Shown here one piece after another: positions 25,101-30,454 of a DNA stretch of 64,000 nt. Each line of letters opens with the position of its first letter. Position 1 is the stretch's first letter. Under the pieces are notes generated by a model. That model was given only the letters and a program-made list of their open reading frames with translations. It was not told where the DNA came from and searched no databases. Source of the DNA: Apostichopus japonicus (Eukaryota; Echinodermata; Holothuroidea; Aspidochirotida; Stichopodidae); assembly GCF_037975245.1 (NCBI RefSeq), contig NC_092575.1:23727841-23791840 (forward strand). Direction: 5' to 3'. The translations under genes and the position numbers were made by a program.

Positions 25101-25691
25101 TCCAGGCAAACATTCCAGAGAAACAGGAAGTCATTTCAGAAAGGGAACCAAAGTTGTCATTAAATTTCAAAATTTTGATTCAAGAGGGATACATGAGACT
25201 GGATGTCCAAAGAGCCTTGAAATTGTCTCATGGAAAACTGGACCTAGGAAGACGGCTGTTGCTGCTTGCTAAGGAAGAGCACGGTAAAGATACCCTCTAT
25301 ATTCAGCTACGCGGGTATTTCTTTTATAATACTTCCGGATTTAATCAATTTCACACTGTTGTCTCACAATTCTGGATATTGTTCGCATGAAACAGGATCG
25401 GTTTAATTCACTTTATGTAGAATAGTGTATTTAACATATTTGCATTTTCTTTTCTTTCAACCTTACAACCATCATCAACTCTTTAGATCAGCAAAAGCAG
25501 AACTTATCAGAACATCTTGATGTAGACCAATCTACCTTGCTGGCAAAAAATTCACTGATACTTTATCTCCCACGAAGATCACAGAATTGGAAAATGTCCT
25601 TACGGAACAAAGGAATGAAGAACGTGCAAAACTTGTCAGAGATTTTAGACTGAAAAATCCTGTAGTTCAAGCAACAGTGTTCCCAGAATAA
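3831..25691 (+). CDS. DED-coiled coil-DED-ZU5-UPA-DED-UBA-like scaffold protein, 13 visible exons
   Basis: Joined exons: 3831-4101, 9252-10513, 15447-15584, 15940-16024, 19030-19353, 19914-20366, 20544-20770, 21961-22122, 22878-23030, 23667-23727, 24436-24752, 25106-25283, 25487-25653. Every intron starts GT and ends AG, and all junction phases agree, giving about 1265 residues. Numbering from the first visible codon: DED 8-88, coiled coil about 100-557, DED 590-675, ZU5 749-836, UPA 870-1025, DED 1052-1135, UBA-like 1171-1207. ZU5-UPA is known from PIDD, UNC5 and ankyrins, where it is usually followed by one death domain; DEDs mediate homotypic assembly in apoptosis and innate immunity. No signal peptide or membrane segment is visible, so a cytosolic adaptor role is inferred. 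The initiating exon was not found; the first visible exon begins in phase 0 after a splice acceptor. Nothing suggests a catalytic activity. Confidence 0.82.
4102..5250 (+). other. Intron 1, proximal part
   Basis: Intronic sequence after donor GTAAGT; no gene or clear repeat recognised. Confidence 0.55.
5256..5868. repeat. Local tandem duplication, copy A
   Basis: Starts GTAACAAGCTGTG and shares extended near-identity with 5902-6748, including GCTTATTTCATATAAATTCC and ACACTCATAAACCC-type blocks. This copy lacks the MITE present in copy B, so it preserves the empty site. Confidence 0.8.
5902..6748. repeat. Local tandem duplication, copy B, MITE-bearing
   Basis: Homologous to 5256-5868 but longer by a 194-bp inverted-repeat insertion at 6073-6266 and a smaller insertion near 6630-6675. 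Confidence 0.8.
6073..6266 (+). mobile_element. 194-bp MITE, copy 1
   Basis: Terminal inverted repeats CCAGTTGGGACAATTTCCTA on the left and CCAGTTAGGACAATTTTCCT on the complement of the right. Flanking sequence continues into the duplicate block, whose other copy lacks the insertion. GAACATT on the left and GAACACGTT on the right may be a diverged target duplication. A second copy lies in reverse orientation at 58761-58964. No coding capacity. Confidence 0.85.
6749..8040 (+). other. Intron 1, middle part
   Basis: No supported gene. Open frames here have no domain match or splice support. Confidence 0.5.
8044..8934 (+). repeat. Hairpin-ended GGTCA-rich interspersed repeat, copy 2
   Basis: Same family as 1336-2846: hairpin at 8044-8069, TG microsatellite, GGTCACCAAAGGTCAATTAA motif, and an identical tail GCAAGGAACCACAGTGCCC ending near 8934. 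It is shorter because fewer internal units are present. Confidence 0.8.
9252..10513 (+). CDS. Exon 2: long repetitive coiled-coil exon
   Basis: The acceptor GTTTCAG precedes 9252; it enters in phase 1, matching the preceding donor, so the split codon becomes GAT. The donor is GTTAGA after 10513. The exon encodes about 421 residues dominated by 26 copies of a 14-residue unit, consensus TEEERQQLTGRLKT, with variants KDTLKA, NGRLKT and RNQL. Fourteen residues equal two heptads, with Leu at repeat positions 8 and 12, as expected for a long parallel coiled coil. The antisense strand is also open over most of this exon, an artefact of the 42-bp period; I do not regard it as a gene. Confidence 0.85.
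9380..10471 (+). repeat. 42-bp coding minisatellite with 420-bp higher-order repeat
   Basis: Twenty-six in-frame 42-bp units. Units 7-16 of the array match units 17-26 position by position, including the rare KDTLKV and EEEKQQL variants (9629 versus 10049), so a ten-unit block of 420 bp was duplicated. The period is a multiple of three, so gains or losses keep the coiled coil in frame and change only its length. Confidence 0.93.
10514..11229 (+). other. Intron 2, proximal part
   Basis: AT-rich intron after the coiled-coil exon; nothing recognised before the hAT-like element. Confidence 0.5.
11238..12116. mobile_element. 879-bp non-autonomous hAT-like element
   Basis: Terminal inverted repeat CAGGCTTGGGG at 11238 and its complement CCCCAAGCCTG ending at 12116. 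The flanks carry a perfect 8-bp target duplication GTTACAGA (11230-11237 and 12117-12124). TIRs starting CAG with an 8-bp duplication are typical of the hAT superfamily. Subterminal regions are packed with GATTAC/GTAATC motifs in both orientations. There is no transposase, so it would depend on an enzyme supplied elsewhere. Confidence 0.9.
12313..15382 (+). repeat. Large hairpin-ended repeat with tandem ~145-bp monomers
   Basis: Head hairpin near 12313-12339, TG microsatellite, then about 15 diverged monomers of roughly 145 bp between 12600 and 14900. Each monomer typically holds TTGTAAACACGATATCTCAAG, a GTACCACATTGAGTACA-like stretch and a GAGGTCAAAGGTCATTT-like block. A second internal hairpin head lies at 13242-13263, so at least two elements are nested or tandem. 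The tail (GGCAAGGAACCACTAAGTC) is near 15352. Confidence 0.78.
15447..15584 (+). CDS. Exon 3: end of coiled coil
   Basis: Acceptor TGACAG, donor GTAAGT, phase 0 at both ends, 46 codons. The residues (ELEEAKSSLKATKDELVKSQ and onward) are charged and Leu/Ala-spaced, continuing the coiled coil without the 14-residue repetition. Confidence 0.8.
15585..15939 (+). other. Intron 3
   Basis: 355-bp intron between coiled-coil and linker exons; no other feature seen. Confidence 0.7.
15940..16024 (+). CDS. Exon 4: acidic linker
   Basis: Acceptor TTTTCAG, donor GTAGGA, 85 nt, entering in phase 0 and leaving in phase 1. It encodes a Glu/Ser/Thr-rich linker, including VMEEETLLEEHETPDI, with no recognisable fold. 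It joins the coiled coil to the second DED. Confidence 0.72.
16164..16195 (+). repeat. G-rich tract in intron 4
   Basis: Contains a long uninterrupted G run flanked by GGTGGGG motifs; potential G-quadruplex on the sense strand. Confidence 0.8.
16336..17240 (+). repeat. Diverged array of the ~145-bp monomer
   Basis: TG-rich head, then repeated AATATCTCAAGAGG-like and GTCAAAGGTCAT blocks matching the 12.6-14.9 kb monomers. Exact AGGTCAAAGGTCA occurs at 17212-17224. Confidence 0.65.
17241..19029 (+). other. Intron 4, distal part
   Basis: No supported gene. A 121-codon antisense open frame at 18256-18621 lacks any recognisable domain and is ignored. A short inverted repeat CCGTGCTAAGCACGG lies at about 17754. 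Confidence 0.5.
19030..19353 (+). CDS. Exon 5: second DED-like domain
   Basis: Acceptor CATTTCAG, donor GTAAGA, phase 1 at both ends. The residues after ADYGRLMVNVADDLTLDSTL form a six-helix DED-like pattern, with LINFMKTRNIINLYDVTNLQ matching the helix 4-5 signature also seen in the first and third DEDs of this gene. The C-terminal residues (EYQAPELLAWP) are a linker. DED rather than death domain is chosen from the leader-helix plus turn pattern; a profile search would settle it. Confidence 0.75.
19354..19913 (+). other. Intron 5
   Basis: 560-bp AT-rich intron; no other feature recognised. An open frame running through the acceptor is intronic. Confidence 0.65.
19914..20366 (+). CDS. Exon 6: ZU5 domain
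   Basis: Acceptor ATTTTTAG, donor GTAAAG, phase 1 at both ends. After a charged linker of about 50 residues comes a ZU5 domain: GGTISIMGVHLTIPEDAV, then VKVIYDP, then RMTPLLKLEPEGLVLNKPAQ and LTIPHSA. These match the ZU5 consensus of a G-G beta start, IPxGA-like turn, (L/M)TP-x-(L/V)-x-x-x-P-G and KP-(A/V)-x-L-x-(L/I)-PH-x-A. This is the most confidently identified domain of the protein. Confidence 0.9.
20544..20770 (+). CDS. Exon 7: ZU5 end and start of UPA
   Basis: Acceptor TTACTATAG, donor GTGAGG, in phase 1, out phase 0. It encodes a Trp-containing linker, then VFVTLVSQETEQKHIFRIVP and LITVCFCKDSDEEFK, matching the first strands of UPA domains (short hydrophobic strand, VPF, then (V/I)xVxF). 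At the position where PIDD-type proteins have the His-Phe-Ser autocleavage motif, this protein has Asn-Thr-Leu-Ser, so autoproteolysis is not predicted. Confidence 0.8.
20771..21960 (+). other. Intron 7, holding a monomer-array fragment
   Basis: Contains the hairpin-headed repeat at 21164-21770 and otherwise nothing recognised. Confidence 0.6.
21164..21770 (+). repeat. Hairpin-headed repeat with ~145-bp monomers, intron 7 copy
   Basis: A 22-nt hairpin at 21164-21185 (arms GGTTTCAAT and ATTGTAACC) precedes a TG-containing tract and three to four monomers with GATATCTCAAG and GTCAAAGGTCATTGGGGTCA blocks. Exact AGGTCAAAGGTCA occurs at 21329-21341 and 21742-21754. Confidence 0.75.
21961..22122 (+). 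CDS. Exon 8: UPA domain middle
   Basis: Acceptor TATGTTTTAG, donor GTTTGT, phase 0 at both ends, 54 codons. The leading helix (LLLEDHQSKLSLGNYSTFQV) and strand-turn pattern fit the helix after the first UPA strands. Placement is supported by frame continuity with ZU5 upstream. Confidence 0.75.
22123..22877 (+). other. Intron 8
   Basis: No gene or repeat recognised; short open frames lack support. Confidence 0.6.
22878..23030 (+). CDS. Exon 9: UPA domain end
   Basis: Acceptor ATCCATTAG, donor GTGAGT, phase 0 at both ends, 51 codons. The alternating hydrophobic residues in HQFRLKRNNDGDTTMVDVKL and the strand ending TALILQSK resemble the closing beta strands of UPA. Confidence 0.75.
23031..23666 (+). 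other. Intron 9
   Basis: No other feature seen. Confidence 0.6.
23667..23727 (+). CDS. Exon 10: short linker exon
   Basis: Acceptor ATTCTTCAG, donor GTGAGT, 61 nt, in phase 0, out phase 1. It encodes VNNILLSPKTQETLFRGLHP, a short linker between UPA and the third DED. Both splice sites are strong and the phases fit the neighbours. Confidence 0.72.
23728..24435 (+). other. Intron 10
   Basis: No other feature seen. Confidence 0.6.
24436..24752 (+). CDS. Exon 11: third DED-like domain
   Basis: Acceptor CTTTCAG, donor GTTTGT, in phase 1, out phase 0. After KYEQLRGDIAKHLEKQHCLK the residues include MLMKILDERELIMPDRMIRL and a final helix ending LVLEYID, the clearest DED-like helix 4-5 pattern of the three. 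It stands where PIDD and UNC5 carry a death domain. A lysine/glutamate-rich tail (KENEGEKDDKKM) follows. Confidence 0.8.
24753..25105 (+). other. Intron 11
   Basis: Short AT-rich intron; nothing else seen. Confidence 0.65.
25106..25283 (+). CDS. Exon 12: UBA-like segment
   Basis: Acceptor TTTCCAG, donor GTAAAG, in phase 0, out phase 1. The segment LIQEGYMRLDVQRALKLSHG followed by KLDLGRRLLLLAKEEH resembles a UBA three-helix pattern: G-(F/Y)-x5-V-x-x-AL-x4-G-x-(L/V)-x3-x-x-LL. UBA domains bind ubiquitin or pack against partners. The match is suggestive; a profile search is needed. Confidence 0.75.
25487..25691 (+). CDS. Exon 13: last exon with probable one-base frameshift
   Basis: Acceptor ACTCTTTAG, entering in phase 1. 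The frame read from exon 12 ends with TGA at 25651-25653 after 55 residues, but its second half is atypical. From a run of six A at 25545-25550 another frame reads well-formed charged helix (TELENVLTEQRNEERAKLVR) and ends in tandem stops at 25689-25694. One more A in the run would join the two frames, so a lost base or assembly error is likely. Confidence 0.7.
25545..25550 (+). other. A6 homopolymer, likely indel site
   Basis: Run of six A within the last exon; the reading frame that looks conserved changes here. See the last exon entry. Confidence 0.6.
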
Positions 25692-25735
25692 TAACTTGAA
25701 CCATATTGTGGGTTATTGTAAGCAAATCATGATGA

Positions 25736-25737
<2 letters not shown>

Positions 25738-25790
<53 letters not shown>
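25738..25790. repeat. TA microsatellite just 3' of the DED/ZU5 gene
   Basis: About 25 TA units beginning 45 bp after the tandem stops, so probably within the 3' untranslated region. No canonical AATAAA was seen between the stop and the repeat. Confidence 0.9.
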
Positions 25791-25791
<1 letters not shown>

Positions 25792-25869
25792 GTGTATATA
25801 CTCTATTTGGCTATGTACCTTTTTGAGGCAAGTAACTCATGTTCGTAACCTATACAGTCATATACCATT

Positions 25870-26640
25870 GAGTGTGTACATGTCTGTCACCAGTTGTCAA
25901 ACAAGATACCAGTAGTCATTGGATGTCCATATACAGGCTTAGAGTAAAGGAAATATCATCGTTTGTAGCTAATACACTAGGAAACAAGTTTGTCTGTGTG
26001 TGTTTGCCTATTGCCCTACTTTGTCAACATAAATTCTCAACAACAGTATTAATATTGACACACCTGATACATGGAATGTATATCTTATATACAATGAATT
26101 CAAGGTTGCTATTGTTTTGGCTGTGGTCAAAGTTCATGTCAAGTCAGCAAATATCAAAATGTGAAAATCTTTAAGTTTCTGTATGTGAACAATTGTAAGA
26201 GTGACAGATTCAATACATGCAATGTTCATTGTTCTTGGTTGTTCTATGGAGGTCAAAGTCATTTGAGGTAACAGTTATGGAAATCTGGAGAATTCATAAA
26301 CATGGTGCAAAGTGCAATAGTTTGCAATCTACTAGATACCTTTGCAAATTCTTTGCCATTTAGGATGATGTTACAGTTTGTGTATCAACACTTTCATGTA
26401 AAGTTTGGCAATTCTCATGAAGATTGGCTAGTTATGAAAGGGTGAAGTTGGAGGGAAGTTGTGTGCTCTAATTTTGCTGGAAAATGTCAGTAGAGGTCAT
26501 TTGTAAAAAGTTTGTTAACATGATATTTCAAAAAAGGGTTACACCGATGGATCTCACTACTTGACATGTAGATGCAATAAGTTGCCCATTGATAAACATG
26601 TCAATAATTTGAATACTATCAGTCTACTACGGGTATTCAT
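25870..26640 (+). repeat. Decayed monomer array
   Basis: Scattered GTCAAAGTTCATGTCAAG, GGAGGTCAAAGTCATTTGAG and GATATTTCAAAAAAGGG motifs resemble degraded ~145-bp monomers of the 12.6-14.9 kb array. Confidence 0.5.
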
Positions 26641-27250
26641 CAAACTTTGACTCATCGAAACCTCAATGCATTTTTGCGTCCTAGTTGTTTTTCTTTTTAA
26701 ATATCTCAGTCTTGTTTGCATGGATGTAAGCATATTTCTTTAAAAAAAATCATTTTATAGAATTGCAAAATACAGAGAACATTAACAGTTAATTTGACAT
26801 TCCAAATTGATCACATTTCACAGTTGTAAAAGGATTATAAAAGCTGTTGGAGAACATTTGCTATTATGACATCACAGACCAGTTATTGTTATCTACTTTC
26901 TAAAAGTGGAAAAGTGTTTCGTATTAAACCAACCAAAATTACATTGCATCAACCACATTACCAGTTAGGAACAAAATATTTCCAACTATAAATGAATTTT
27001 CTATTGTGGATTCAATACTGAGATATATTTGATTTAATATAGCATATATTTTATTTAATACATATATATTCCCTTTAATGTGGGTATAAATTCGAATTAA
27101 TAATCAGATATATTTCCCCTTAATGTTCGTATATAAAAACATCCTGCGGTTAACTGTTAAATATTCGAGGATTTTTTAGATTTAATCCCGGCATAAATTC
27201 AATTTAATACCAGTATATATATTATAATGGGTTTGTCCCACTCGGCTTGC
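26641..27250. other. AT-rich intergenic sequence with short degenerate repeats
   Basis: Units resembling TTTAATATxxxTATATATT recur between 27000 and 27230; no gene seen. Confidence 0.5.
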
Positions 27251-27254
27251 CATA

Positions 27255-27335
27255 TAATAATAATAATAATAATAACAAACATTTATAATGCGCTTTACAT
27301 AACAAATATCTCAAAGTGCTTTACAAAGAATGCAA
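27255..27335. repeat. Dispersed repeat fragment with (TAA)n head
   Basis: TAATAATAATAA repeat followed by ATTTATAATGCGCTTTACAT and AAAGTGCTTTACAAAG. Blocks of this kind (GCGCTTTAC ... AAAGTGCTTTAC) are widespread in marine invertebrate genomes; the exact family was not determined. Confidence 0.5.
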
Positions 27336-28365
27336 AGAAAAACCAATACTAATTAAAGTACTTTGCAAAGAGGAAGATTTTGAGATGAGTCTTGAAAATT
27401 TGAAAATTATCAAGTGCACTAAGGACATCCAGCAAATGGGATAATAGGACATAATACTTTACAGGATATCCAGCAGATTGGACAATAGGACATAATTATG
27501 TTATTAAAGGCAGATTAGTCAACACTTTATTCTTAGCCATCAGATGTTAGGTGTAATTAACATGGTTGTTCAACCCCACAGGCTTAAATATCTATAAAAA
27601 TTGGCTGAAATATCCTCTGTCAGAAGTAACCAAGCCTAAAAGACGTGGAAATCAGATGTGGTGAAAAAATGGTTTTACAACATTCTTTAAGTGAACACTT
27701 TTGTCAAAAGAAAAAATGCAACCACTATACTGGGTGCCTGAGGGAGGGGTGGGGTGGTGGTGACTACTTTGACACAGATTGGGAGATAGATGTGTGTGCA
27801 TTATCTATGTGCTACTAAGTTGTCCCTTATAAGAGGGTGAATGTATGCAACTAAAATATCCATTTATTTCGCTGGTACATGATTTTTAATGATTTATCAC
27901 ATATTGCATACTTAACAGATCCTAAAATTGTGGTAAAATTAAAAATACACAATGGCCTCCTTCTGACTGTCTTACAGATAACTTGTCTCCATTTTGTTGC
28001 TGTTTGTTTTGTTTTTTTGCTCTCTGTTTTCTTTCTTTTCTTACCTTTGCTATTGATTGAAAACTAGAGTACGCTTTGTCAGAAACCTAGTTCTGATCAA
28101 GTTTGCTATATGGCCTAGCCCTAGTTAGAGTGACATTGTGAAGATGATCGAAGATGATCTGTGAGACCAAGTGCAGTATTATGCGTGTTATCCATGTTAT
28201 ATCATGAAGGAACACCGGGTTATTTCAAGCCTTTTTTCGATAAATGTTCAACAGATGTCAGTAGGGCCTGCTAGCTAGCATAATTTCATAACGTTAATTG
28301 TACTTGCAGTCATATATAGGCTATCTAACTGATAGTAGTGACTAATTTTAGTCTGAACTATTATA
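27336..28365. other. No gene seen
   Basis: Intergenic; two adjacent near-repeats of CATCCAGCAAATGGGATAAT / ATATCCAGCAGATTGGACAA with GGACATAAT near 27425-27495. Confidence 0.5.
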
Positions 28366-28530
28366 CAAATAATGAATGGTTTCCATTCGTGCAATAGTGC
28401 AAATATTTCATGAGTTGAAAGATGGAATGTTCCATTCAACTCGGCTGCGCCTCGTTGAATGGAACAAATTACATATTTCAACGAATGAAATATTTGCACT
28501 ATTGCACGAATGGAAACCATTCATTATTTG
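28366..28530. mobile_element. 165-bp snap-back (fold-back) MITE
   Basis: Two arms of about 75 bp are almost perfect inverted copies: CAAATAATGAATGGTTTCC at the left and its complement ending CATTATTTG at the right, with a loop TCGGCTGCGCCTC. It would form a long hairpin when single-stranded or transcribed. No coding capacity; the open frame across it is a by-product. Confidence 0.88.
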
Positions 28531-28754
28531 TTTTATACAACACCTTTAAAATTGTAGTATTAAGATGGGTAAAATGCACTCATGCAACAGATTGTTTTGA
28601 ACAGACAGGTTTCTCTGCTCTCTTACCATTGAAAAAAGTGCTACCAAAAAAGTATAACCCATGGTTCTATTTCATAGGGTGGAATAGAGCGGTTTTTGCA
28701 TGCAATCAACGAGCAATTGACCAATCAAATGACCAGAATACAATTAGGTATTGT

Positions 28755-28925
28755 CATAGGCGTACGGGAACATTTCAGTTTGGGGGGCAGAACTTTTTGT
28801 GCCCGAAAGTTCCCGAGACACTATCTAAGCGGAGCGCCACCATCGGTTGGCGCGTAGCGAACAAGAACATTTTTGGCACACAATTCCTCTCAGATTGCCG
28901 GAAACGGCACTTCTGAGGCCTTGCA
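28755..28925 (+). mobile_element. Fragment of GCGGAGCGCC-core hAT-like family
   Basis: Left end CATAGGCGTACGGGAAC followed by the family core at 28821-28920: AGCGGAGCGCCACCATCGG, TTGGCGCG, then GCCGGAAACGGC. No matching right end was found, so it is a fragment or diverged copy of the elements at 29326, 33418 and 55791. Confidence 0.6.
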
Positions 28926-29325
28926 AGTTGCATCTAAACATTCTTTATTCTATAATCTCACGTTTTATAAATTTACACTTCCCCAAAAATTTGGTAAATT
29001 AGAAGAAGAAAAAATGGTAAAATCACTTTGAAGGGGAAAAATGGGACAGTATATTTTTTAAGCTCCTATTTAGTTACCTTATTTATTATTTTAACACAGT
29101 ACTCAGCTACCTCCAGAAGAACATACATTGTTCAACGACACGTAGGCGGGATAATGTCGCTGTGTCGGGTGAGACTGCAATTTGTCTCACAAAAAAGTGT
29201 AAAATATAACAAAGAATACGATAAACCTGTACTTCTAGGCTTGTAGGCACACCCCCCCCCCCCTCCCCACCATCCATGAAAAAGAAAATGTTTCTTATAT
29301 ACACTCATGTTGGGGATGTCCAGGT
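28926..29325. other. No gene; C-rich tract
   Basis: AT-rich sequence with a long C run at about 29250-29266 before the next hAT-like element. Confidence 0.5.
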
Positions 29326-29954
29326 CAAGGGCGGCGGAAGCACTTTTAATCTGGGGGGGGGGGCACCGACATCAAAGGGCACTTTGCAGAAATTCGATTG
29401 GACTGATGCAGCCTTATATTTAGTACCCTTTATAACTCTTATTGTATTATCTTATTTGTGCATACACATCACTCCATCAACGCCCCCCCCCCCCCAAAGG
29501 AAAATATGCATACTAGCACTGCAATATCAAATGCGCAAATTGGGAAACAAGGAACAAGTTTTCTTTTGAGACAAAATGTGGTGAAATCATGCTAGTTGCT
29601 AATGTAGGAATCTTCCGAATTAGAGTTTTTTTCTTGTTAATATCTTAACAATTTTTTTCCATTCAAAATAGCTTTGAGTTTGACCCACAAAAATTCATTA
29701 AAAGTCACGGGCTTAGCCAGGATTTGCAAAGTTGTATGCACGACTATCTGAGCGGAGCGCCACTATCGGTTGGCGCGGAGCGTACTAGAAAATTTTTGGT
29801 TTTACAAACCCCTCAGATGGCCGGAAACGGCCCTTCCCGAGTGTTCATTCTGGTTCCCTAACCTCTTGCTAACTTGAGGCACCTCAATTTTTATGTAGAA
29901 AAAAAAGGCACAGTTTTAACCTGCCCCCTATGCCCCCCGGTTCCGCCGCCCTTG
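29326..29954 (+). mobile_element. 629-bp hAT-like element with exact 8-bp TSD
   Basis: TIRs CAAGGGCGGCGGAA (left) and TTCCGCCGCCCTTG (right); exact target duplication GTCCAGGT at 29318-29325 and 29955-29962. Core block at 29743-29841 carries GAGCGCCACTATCGGTTGG and GCCGGAAACGGC. No transposase frame, so non-autonomous. The perfect duplication indicates a single insertion event. Confidence 0.9.
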
Positions 29955-30132
29955 GTCCAGGTATACAATTGACTAGTTAGAAAAAAAAATGATCGTGCAA
30001 AACGCGTGGTAGCCCAGATGAACTGCGCTTACGGTGGTGTTACACGGAGATATTCGGGCATCATGATGCTAAATAAAGAAAATCATGGAATTGTCGGGCA
30101 AAAATTTGAAACGATTCGGGCAAGCTACTGCA

Positions 30133-30133
<1 letters not shown>

Positions 30134-30210
<77 letters not shown>
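30134..30210. repeat. TA microsatellite, left flank of Penelope-like element
   Basis: About 38 TA units directly abutting the inverted arm of the retroelement. Confidence 0.95.
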
Positions 30211-30213
<3 letters not shown>

Positions 30214-30454
30214 AGAGAAAACCAGAGAAATAAGATATGACTCATAATTGACAAATAAGGAGTAAGTTTTACAAAATATATTGGAATTTTCGGTCCCCCT
30301 GGGACCTTCGTCAGCAATACTTGGCAGTCGAATGAGAAGTACAAAATGTGACACAATGAAAGTATGACGCTAGATAAGAGTAAGTTGCAATGATGGAATT
30401 AAAACCAAATAAACCATGACTATACAGGAAGCGGATTAAGGAGCAAAGAACGGA

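Noticed and set aside
27240-27310. CRISPR-like or other regular array from short repeats
   Set aside because: Simple TAA microsatellite and a dispersed eukaryotic repeat; no repeat-spacer regularity.
28422-28916. 164-codon open frame
   Set aside because: Spans the snap-back palindrome and the hAT-like core, both non-coding repeats.
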